Part shown: positions 58,664-64,000 of the stretch, piece by piece | Layout: every line of letters begins with the position of its first letter | Position numbering within the stretch: the stretch's first letter is position 1 | From: CAYRRR01 sp964426755 | GTDB lineage: Bacteria > Patescibacteriota > Saccharimonadia > Saccharimonadales > JAGQNJ01 | DNA length: 64,000 nt | Assembly: GCA_964426755.1 (NCBI GenBank) | Contig: CAYRRR010000002.1 | Coordinates: forward strand, 1-64,000 | Direction: 5' to 3' | Position numbers and translations under genes: made by a program | Notes under the pieces: model-generated | The model's input: the letters and a program-made list of their open reading frames with translations, nothing else | Database searches by the model: none | Told to the model about the DNA's origin: nothing

Positions 58664-58699
58664 ACTAATTGTTACTAAATTAGATACTTTAGTTTTTCT

Positions 58700-60124
58700 A
58701 TGTCAAGCAACGAACCAAATCCTACCGGTCATCAACCAATTATTGATGCAAGCAACATACCGTTTGTAAATAGCGGCGATATCATATTATCTGATCCGGA
58801 AAAAATAGAAGTTAACACCCGTGTGCTTGATCTCGGGCAGTTGACCCCAATGATAGACAGGGGGGCTTTTCATGAGGCAACTGGACTTTGGGCTGACTTG
58901 GTGGCTACAGTTGAAATAGGAAAAGATACATCCATAGGCATCATAGATCGCCGACCATATCTGAAAGATGCTGGCTTAGAGAATCTTAACTTATTTTGGA
59001 CTGGAATCATGGGGGGCTCTGAGCATATGGGTTTGTCAACCAGAGCCGATGTTCTTGCTGTCGTGCTTGCGAAGAAGCAAAGCGAGGATGGCGAGGGGAC
59101 GATTGATATAGTCCGTGATGTAAATGGCGCGCCAATCTATGCGTCATTGAAATCTGGTGAACCAGTAGTAGTCGGACGTGATCCGAAAGGCAGTAAGGGA
59201 TTATTTGTGCCAGAAAAAGACACAACCGTCTCTCGGAATCATCTCCACCTTGATTTTCATGCAAGAACAAATTCTTTAATAATTAAAGATCTGGAGTCAA
59301 CAAACGGTTCCTACCTTAGAACCGCGGTTTCAGAATATGCAAGTCCTGAAAGATATACTGACCTCGATGAAAGGGCTGAGAATATTGCCTATTCAGCTGG
59401 CTTGCATGCCCTCAAGGGCTCTAAGGGTGACGAGTTAAAGAATAAAACAGAGCAAGCTGGTGAGTTGCATGAAGCAGCTGGGGCTGAAAGACCATTAAAG
59501 GGTGAGGATAGCTCACTTATTGATGTAACCAACGGATTATTTGGCGTTTTTGATGGGGCGGGTGGTCACGCTGGCGGAGCGGCAGCATCACAAGAAGCGG
59601 CTCGAGTAGTGTCGAGCGACGCGGACTTATGTGATCGCGTAATAATGAGCCCTGAAGAAGCTCAGAAAATCATGAAAAGTACAATGGTTCGGGCTAATGA
59701 TGCAGTTACGGACCGGAGCAGTGCAGGAGTTACTACTGCTACGGTTGTAAAAATTCATAAGTGGCATGGCCGGGAGTATGCGACATGGAGTTCTGTAGGT
59801 GATAGCCGCCTATATGTTTATAACAAAATGAATAACGAACTCCGCATGTTGTCACATGACGAGGGAAGAGGACATATACTTTTTAATGCCATTGGTGACG
59901 GCGGGCGCACATCTGTCGATCAGATAGGGTCATTTGAGCTTTCACCCGCAGACACGTTAATGCTTTGCACAGACGGAGTAACCGGCGATTATGAAAACGA
60001 TATTCTTCATGAAGATATAATAAAAAGTGCATTGTACTGGGGCGAGTCAGCATTAAAATCTGCGGAAATGTTAGTTAATACTGCTCGAAAGCATGACGAC
60101 AGAACTTGTATTGTAATACGGTAG
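58700..60124 (+). CDS. FHA-domain and PP2C-type Ser/Thr phosphatase fusion
   Basis: 474 residues. Residues 1-140 are unrecognised. An FHA phosphothreonine-binding domain follows (VVVGRDPKG, VSRNHLHLDF, DLESTNGSYL; about 150-215). The C-terminal PP2C domain has the metal-binding GVFDGAGGHAGG (near 280), TTATVV, SVGDSRLYVY, MLCTDGVTGDY and a final DDRTC. Metal-ligand aspartates appear present, so it is likely active. No membrane segment and no Ser/Thr kinase nearby. It probably dephosphorylates proteins recruited through FHA. Confidence 0.87.
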   Translation: MSSNEPNPTGHQPIIDASNIPFVNSGDIILSDPEKIEVNTRVLDLGQLTPMIDRGAFHEATGLWADLVATVEIGKDTSIGIIDRRPYLKDAGLENLNLFWTGIMGGSEHMGLSTRADVLAVVLAKKQSEDGEGTIDIVRDVNGAPIYASLKSGEPVVVGRDPKGSKGLFVPEKDTTVSRNHLHLDFHARTNSLIIKDLESTNGSYLRTAVSEYASPERYTDLDERAENIAYSAGLHALKGSKGDELKNKTEQAGELHEAAGAERPLKGEDSSLIDVTNGLFGVFDGAGGHAGGAAASQEAARVVSSDADLCDRVIMSPEEAQKIMKSTMVRANDAVTDRSSAGVTTATVVKIHKWHGREYATWSSVGDSRLYVYNKMNNELRMLSHDEGRGHILFNAIGDGGRTSVDQIGSFELSPADTLMLCTDGVTGDYENDILHEDIIKSALYWGESALKSAEMLVNTARKHDDRTCIVIR

Positions 60125-60159
60125 CTTGTTGCTACGCTCAGGATAAATTAAATAGACAA

Positions 60160-60432
60160 TTATTCAACGGTGACTTCAGTGCGAGGGACTGACTTGCCAG
60201 TAAAAAGTCGAATTTTACGGGTCTTAAATGCAACAATGCCATCTTTGGCTGCATGAATGGTAAAGTTACGGCTCATGTACGTGCCGTTACCAGGCCGTTT
60301 AGTAGCACCAATTTGACGAACAATCACTTGGCCGTTTTTAACTTTTTGACCACCAAATAACTTAACACCTAACCGCTGTCCCGGGCTATCGTGAACGTTT
60401 TTACTTGAACCACCTGCTTTAACTTTACTCAT
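60160..60432 (-). CDS. rpmA: Ribosomal protein bL27
   Basis: 90 residues, full length. Its N-terminus (SKVKAGGSSKNVHDSPGQRL) reaches the peptidyl-transferase centre; there is no cleavable leader of the Firmicute type. VKLFGGQKVKNGQVIVRQ and the RPG/GTYMSRNFTIHAAKDGIV core are typical. AGAGG lies six bases before the ATG. It is unlinked from rplU, an unusual separation. Confidence 0.94.
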   Translation of the reverse strand: MSKVKAGGSSKNVHDSPGQRLGVKLFGGQKVKNGQVIVRQIGATKRPGNGTYMSRNFTIHAAKDGIVAFKTRKIRLFTGKSVPRTEVTVE

Positions 60433-60607
60433 TGTAACCTCTTGCCAGTCAGCCTACTTGTCGGCAGAGTCGACAACTCTGCTGGCTTCTTGGTATATAT
60501 CGGTGTCAGAAGCTACGGTGCTCGTGCATCGTGTGAATATACGACTTACTGCGCGCCTTACTCCTTCCTTGATATATATCCAAGCAAGAGGCTAAAATAC
60601 TGGGTTG
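60433..60607 (-). promoter_or_regulatory. Leader region of rpmA
   Basis: 175 non-coding bases between the methylase gene and rpmA on the minus strand. It holds a hairpin GCAGAG/CTCTGC at 60464-60482 and several ATATAT stretches, but no convincing -35/-10 pair. A small ORF on the plus strand is judged spurious. It may be an autoregulated ribosomal-protein leader; this is inference. Confidence 0.35.
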
Positions 60608-61807
60608 TTAAGTTCTTATTAGTGTAACAAGTTCGCGCCCGACAATTTGACCTTCTCTGTGATAGATAAGTTCATCGTTTGATGCGTGAACAAAACTCAT
60701 ACGAGTATACCCCATATCTGTTAGTCGGTCAAGTACGGGCAAATGTTTAATGCCGTTTCTGGTGTGCCAGGCCGGTACCGCAATGCACATGCGAAAACCA
60801 GATACTGTTTGGCGAGCAACGTTTTGTAGAAATTTTTTATGAATGGTGTCGACATCTTGAATAACTTCACGTAATTTGTCAGGATGAGGCTCTGTAGAGA
60901 AGGGCCTGCCAAGATATGTTTCGGCGGCAACGCAGAGTTTGGTTAAGCTATTTTGGGTTAGATCGGAAATAATTATATCGGTGGCGTCGTTAGCGGAAAG
61001 CTCTTTGAGATTTTCATAATGTAAATCATACAGGGGTTGTTGTATTAACCAATCTAAATTTTTCTTAGTATATTGAACCATACGAAGATCTATATCTGAG
61101 CCGATAACTTGAAGACCCATCAAGAGCGCTTCTTGAAGTATGACACCCGTTCCACAAAAAGGGTCGAGCACTATTCCATCGTTTAGTGGATTAGATAAGT
61201 TGATGATAATCTGAGCGAGTTTTGGTGGTAGCATACCCACGCGGGCATCACGAGCAGGGCGGGCCTGGTCACGAGCGGCATAGGCATCGATATCTTGCAC
61301 TTGCACCGTTTGTGCCAGTATGGTTTTGTTGCCGTTTTTTATGCACAAAAGCTCCATGCCAAGTTCGGCAGTTAGTTTGTTTCGTAACACTTGGGCACTA
61401 TTAAGCTCGCTGGCTTCGTTGGGTATGACTCGCATTGTGCGCCCAACTTCACGCGCTGCTTTTTTTACTTTGAGGCCGGTGGCATTAATTGCTTTCGGCG
61501 AAACGCTAAGTCCATACGTGCTTATGCCAAACTTAGCTTTGCCTTCAGGCAAATGTTTTAAATGTTTGGGCACGTTTTGGGTCAAGTAATTTTCAAGGGT
61601 TTTCCAGTCGGTGTAGGGGAGTTCGGTCAATGTTTTAGCAAGTTTGAGGGTGCCACCCAACCGTGTAAATGGGATATCATCGGGGTGTTTATTTAAAAAC
61701 GCTGCAGAATCACTAATTGGCTTTACGGCTTGGGCGCCGAATAAGCTCTCGAGTTCAGCTAAACTCAATCCCTTTTGTCGGCCTAAAATACAAATACTCT
61801 CAAACAT
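60608..61807 (-). CDS. TRM11/TrmG10-like SAM-dependent RNA methyltransferase
   Basis: About 399 residues. An N-terminal region (ICILGRQKGLSLAELESLFG) resembles the start of TRM11/THUMP-type tRNA guanine-N2 methylases. The Rossmann methylase has LDPFCGTGVILQEALLMG and GSDIDLRMV. The catalytic motif IV is not the usual (D/N)PPY: the strand reads IIISDLTQNS, followed by ETYLGRP. The ATG at 61807 opens the conserved part; the upstream in-frame extension is AT-rich spacer. tRNA is the likely target. rpmA lies downstream on the same strand. Confidence 0.75.
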   Translation of the reverse strand: MFESICILGRQKGLSLAELESLFGAQAVKPISDSAAFLNKHPDDIPFTRLGGTLKLAKTLTELPYTDWKTLENYLTQNVPKHLKHLPEGKAKFGISTYGLSVSPKAINATGLKVKKAAREVGRTMRVIPNEASELNSAQVLRNKLTAELGMELLCIKNGNKTILAQTVQVQDIDAYAARDQARPARDARVGMLPPKLAQIIINLSNPLNDGIVLDPFCGTGVILQEALLMGLQVIGSDIDLRMVQYTKKNLDWLIQQPLYDLHYENLKELSANDATDIIISDLTQNSLTKLCVAAETYLGRPFSTEPHPDKLREVIQDVDTIHKKFLQNVARQTVSGFRMCIAVPAWHTRNGIKHLPVLDRLTDMGYTRMSFVHASNDELIYHREGQIVGRELVTLIRT

Positions 61808-61816
61808 TCTACATAC

Positions 61817-61824
61817 AGTATAAT
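61817..61824. promoter_or_regulatory. Overlapping divergent -10 elements
   Basis: The eight bases AGTATAAT hold TATAAT on the plus strand (61819-61824, five bases before the ATG at 61830) and TATACT on the minus strand (61822-61817, nine bases before the ATG at 61807). Neither side has a clear -35. Confidence 0.5.
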
Positions 61825-61829
61825 AGTTT

Positions 61830-62879
61830 ATGTCTATGGCGGAAGAGAAAAAACGAGCACGACTATGGAAAATAGTTATTAATGTCATTACATTACTTGC
61901 ACTAGGTATGCTTGTTTACTTAGTGAGACACGAGGTCTACGAAACACTACAGCGTATTGATGACGTATATTGGGGTGTCTTGCTGGTGATAATTCCTGTC
62001 CAAGCACTCAATTTTTATTCGTACACTTTGATGTATGAGGATTTATTAAACTTTTTAAAGGCGCGCATTTCACGCGGAAAGCTGTATCGAATTACATTAG
62101 AGCTAAATTTTGTAAATCATGTATTTCCGAGCGGAGGAGTATCAGGGTTTTCATACTTTAGTTTGCGTTTGCGTCCATTGGGCGTTACGACCGGTAAGTC
62201 TACGCTCATACAGATGATGCGTTTTATCCTTATTTTTGTATCTTTTCAGCTTGTGTTAGGTCTCGGTCTTATATTATTGGGGTTCTCTGGGGCAGTAAAT
62301 AATTTTGTACTCCTTATTGCTGGCTCGCTTGCCACATTGCTGGTGGTTGGAACATTTACGCTAGCTTATATTATTGGTAGCAAACGACGAATCAATAACT
62401 TCTTTACAGCCATTACAAAATTGTTTAATAAGGTGATTAATCTCTTTCGCCCAAGTCATCCTGAGACGATTAGTATTGAGCGTGCTCAAAAAGCTTTTAC
62501 AGAGCTCCATGAAAACTACACATTCATAAAAAGAGATCTTGGTGTGCTGCGCAAACCGCTGCTTCACGCGCTCGTTGCGAACGTAACTGAAATACTAACA
62601 CTGTACATTGTCTTTGTAGCGTTTGGTTTTTGGGTTAATCCGGGCGCCGTAATTTTAGCGTATGCAGTCGCGAACTTTGCGGGCTTGATTTCTGTATTGC
62701 CGGGAGGGGTAGGGGTATATGAAGCTCTAATGACCGCCGTGCTGGCAACTGCAGGAGTGCCGCCAGGCATAAGCGTACCGGTAGTTATTATGTACCGAGT
62801 TATCAATACTGTGCTGCAGCTTCCTATCGGATACGTACTTTACCACAAGGCAGTCCTAGATAACGATATTAAGCTATGA
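61830..62879 (+). CDS. Flippase-like membrane protein (LPG synthase TM/YbhN family)
   Basis: 349 residues with about eight membrane segments. The C-terminal signature VLPGGVGVYEALMTAVLATAG is typical of UPF0104/LPG_synthase_TM proteins, which include the flippase part of MprF and glycolipid-linked transporters. The soluble lysyl-transferase domain of MprF is absent. A cytoplasmic loop with basic residues lies near 195-235. It is possibly a lipid flippase. It is coupled to xseA by an ATGA overlap. Start set by TATAAT five bases upstream. Confidence 0.82.
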   Translation: MSMAEEKKRARLWKIVINVITLLALGMLVYLVRHEVYETLQRIDDVYWGVLLVIIPVQALNFYSYTLMYEDLLNFLKARISRGKLYRITLELNFVNHVFPSGGVSGFSYFSLRLRPLGVTTGKSTLIQMMRFILIFVSFQLVLGLGLILLGFSGAVNNFVLLIAGSLATLLVVGTFTLAYIIGSKRRINNFFTAITKLFNKVINLFRPSHPETISIERAQKAFTELHENYTFIKRDLGVLRKPLLHALVANVTEILTLYIVFVAFGFWVNPGAVILAYAVANFAGLISVLPGGVGVYEALMTAVLATAGVPPGISVPVVIMYRVINTVLQLPIGYVLYHKAVLDNDIKL

Positions 62880-63985
62880 AAAGCGAGCCCGTATACTCTG
62901 TAAGTGACTTCGTGGCTGTATTTAATCAGGTTGTTGATGTTGCGTTCGGATCAATTACTATAACGGGTGAATTAGCTCAATTTAGGGTTAGTAAAAATCG
63001 TTGGGTATACTTTGATTTAATTGATGAATACGCCAGTGTGCGTTTTTTTGGAACCGTTTACACATTACCCGGACCACTTCAGGACGGGATGACATTAGTG
63101 GTTAGAGGGATACCGCAGCTACATCCACGGTTTGGATTTAGTATAACCATACAATCTATCCAGCTTAAAGGCGAAGGAACAATTAAAAAAGCTTCTGATT
63201 TATTGGAAGCACAGTTAGAAAAAGAAGGTTTATTTGCAGAAGAACGAAAACGGCCGCTACCATATCCACCTCAATCAATCGGACTTATTACATCAAGAGA
63301 ATCAGCTGCATATGCCGATTTTATAAAGATTATAAATGCACGCTGGGGAGGCTTGGATATCCAGCTTTATGATATTCAAGTGCAAGGTGAGCAAGCACCG
63401 TCGCAAATCATAAAAGGAATCAGCTACTTTAATGCTCATGCTGCACCGCCGGATGTTTTGGTGATTACGCGAGGTGGCGGTAGCGCCGAAGATTTGCAGG
63501 CCTTTAGTACTGAAGGCGTAACAAGGGCTATTGCGGCCAGCCGTATACCTACACTTGTTGCTGTTGGACATGAGATTGATATAACGCTTGCCGAGCGAGC
63601 TGCTGACAAACGGGCAAGCACTCCAAGTAACGCTGCAGAGCTGCTTACCCCCGATAAAAGGCATCAGCAAACGTTACTTGAGCAATCTTCGAAACAAATG
63701 TACCATTTTGCTTTGCAGGCAACCCACAACGAAAAACGAGCTCTTAAACAGTTGGGAGAAACACTTTCTAAAATGGTAGAGCATAATATGCAATGGTCAC
63801 GCCAGAGGTTAGAAGTAAACCGAAAAACTATCGCGCTACTTAACCCACAAGAAATATTAAAGCGAGGCTTCGTAATTGTGAGTCAGCGTAAAAACGTAAT
63901 TAATCGAGCGGCAGATTTAAATACAGAAGAAGCCTTTATGCTACGTTTTTATGACAAAGAGCTTACAATAAAACCAACAGACTAG
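62876..63985 (+). CDS. xseA: Exodeoxyribonuclease VII large subunit
   Basis: 369 residues. The N-terminal OB fold (FGSITITGELAQFRVSKNRW) binds single-stranded DNA. The catalytic domain has GLITSRESAAYADF, VLVITRGGGSAEDLQAF and ALVAVGHEIDITLAE-type segment, seen here as PTLVAVGHEIDITLAERAAD. The coiled-coil region (about 270-330) that holds XseB subunits is shorter than in E. coli (456 residues). It overlaps the preceding gene by four bases. Confidence 0.94.
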   Translation: MKSEPVYSVSDFVAVFNQVVDVAFGSITITGELAQFRVSKNRWVYFDLIDEYASVRFFGTVYTLPGPLQDGMTLVVRGIPQLHPRFGFSITIQSIQLKGEGTIKKASDLLEAQLEKEGLFAEERKRPLPYPPQSIGLITSRESAAYADFIKIINARWGGLDIQLYDIQVQGEQAPSQIIKGISYFNAHAAPPDVLVITRGGGSAEDLQAFSTEGVTRAIAASRIPTLVAVGHEIDITLAERAADKRASTPSNAAELLTPDKRHQQTLLEQSSKQMYHFALQATHNEKRALKQLGETLSKMVEHNMQWSRQRLEVNRKTIALLNPQEILKRGFVIVSQRKNVINRAADLNTEEAFMLRFYDKELTIKPTD

Positions 63986-63997
63986 AGAGGAGAATTA

Positions 63998-64000
63998 ATG
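63998..64000 (+). CDS. Start codon of the next gene, probably xseB
   Basis: An ATG ends the window, preceded by GAGAGGAG 6 bases away and 12 bases after the xseA stop. The small subunit gene xseB normally follows xseA; nothing of the protein can be seen. Confidence 0.4.

Noticed and set aside
60442..60627. 61-codon plus-strand open frame in the rpmA leader
   Set aside because: No ribosome site, no recognisable protein, and it overlaps the end of the methylase gene.
49994..64000. Recoding of UGA as in some other CPR phyla
   Set aside because: Genes end cleanly at TGA (for example the flippase-like gene overlapping xseA, and ftsE overlapping ftsX), and RF2 is present.
1..64000. tRNA, rRNA, CRISPR, insertion sequence or prophage
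   Set aside because: All gaps over about 70 bases were read; none shows a cloverleaf, regularly spaced repeats, transposase, integrase or terminal inverted repeats.

Overview
The window looks like a chromosomal segment of a Candidatus Saccharibacteria (TM7, Patescibacteria/CPR) genome. This is inferred from gene content, not from a database search. Supporting signs are very dense packing with many 1-4 base overlaps, short versions of core proteins (587-aa IF-2, LID-less adenylate kinase, editing-less ProRS), a class I lysyl-tRNA synthetase, an actinobacterial-looking ileS T-box, a heliorhodopsin, cobalamin-type ribonucleotide reductase, and no amino-acid or cofactor biosynthesis genes. UGA is used as a stop and both RF1 and RF2 are present, so the code is standard. 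I found no rRNA, tRNA, CRISPR, insertion sequence or prophage.

Layout. 1-9.7 kb: partial metallopeptidase and ROK kinase (minus); rpsA, infB and two hypothetical genes (plus); priA-def-fmt (minus). 9.7-14.8 kb: winged-helix regulator, rpsU, yqeY, adk, map, ftsA, ftsZ. 14.8-22.6 kb: nrdR-nrdJ behind a tandem NrdR-box promoter, a thioredoxin-like gene, then a T-box-controlled cupin-ileS unit. 22.7-29 kb: rplU, parA-parB, lepB (minus), and an LCP protein, membrane protein and HtrA protease. 29-31.3 kb: rpmE-prfA-prmC (minus). 31.5-37 kb: rpsB-tsf, an orphan gene, frr-uppS-rseP and a CPBP protease. 37-45.5 kb: a proline-containing leader peptide and terminators ahead of proS, then greA, lysS, msrA, heliorhodopsin, HAD phosphatase, PD-(D/E)XK nuclease, serS and hpf. 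45.5-51 kb: secA, M16 peptidase, a small membrane protein, prfB. 51-56.4 kb: ftsE-ftsX, two coiled-coil cell-wall hydrolases and a C-terminal processing protease. 56.5-64 kb: pyrG, a single-domain response regulator, an FHA-PP2C phosphatase, rpmA and an RNA methylase (minus), a flippase-like membrane protein and xseA, with the xseB start at the edge.

How the genes work together. Most of the window is translation (initiation, elongation, release, recycling, four aminoacyl-tRNA synthetases, N-terminal methionine processing), cell division and chromosome segregation (FtsA/Z/E/X, ParAB) and cell-surface proteolysis or wall remodelling (SecA, LepB, RseP, HtrA, Ctp, LCP, M23, CHAP). Two synthetase operons appear to sense their own charged tRNA by different means: a T-box for ileS and a possible leader-peptide attenuator for proS.

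The most unusual observations are: an M23 endopeptidase domain whose two halves are in reversed order (circular permutation); a perfectly identical 204-bp segment shared by the two adjacent FtsEX-linked hydrolase genes; the proline leader peptide whose proline codons lie in a terminator stem; a heliorhodopsin with all hallmark residues; an IleRS with HHGT in place of HIGH; and a recurring promoter geometry that places the transcription start on the start codon, implying many leaderless mRNAs.
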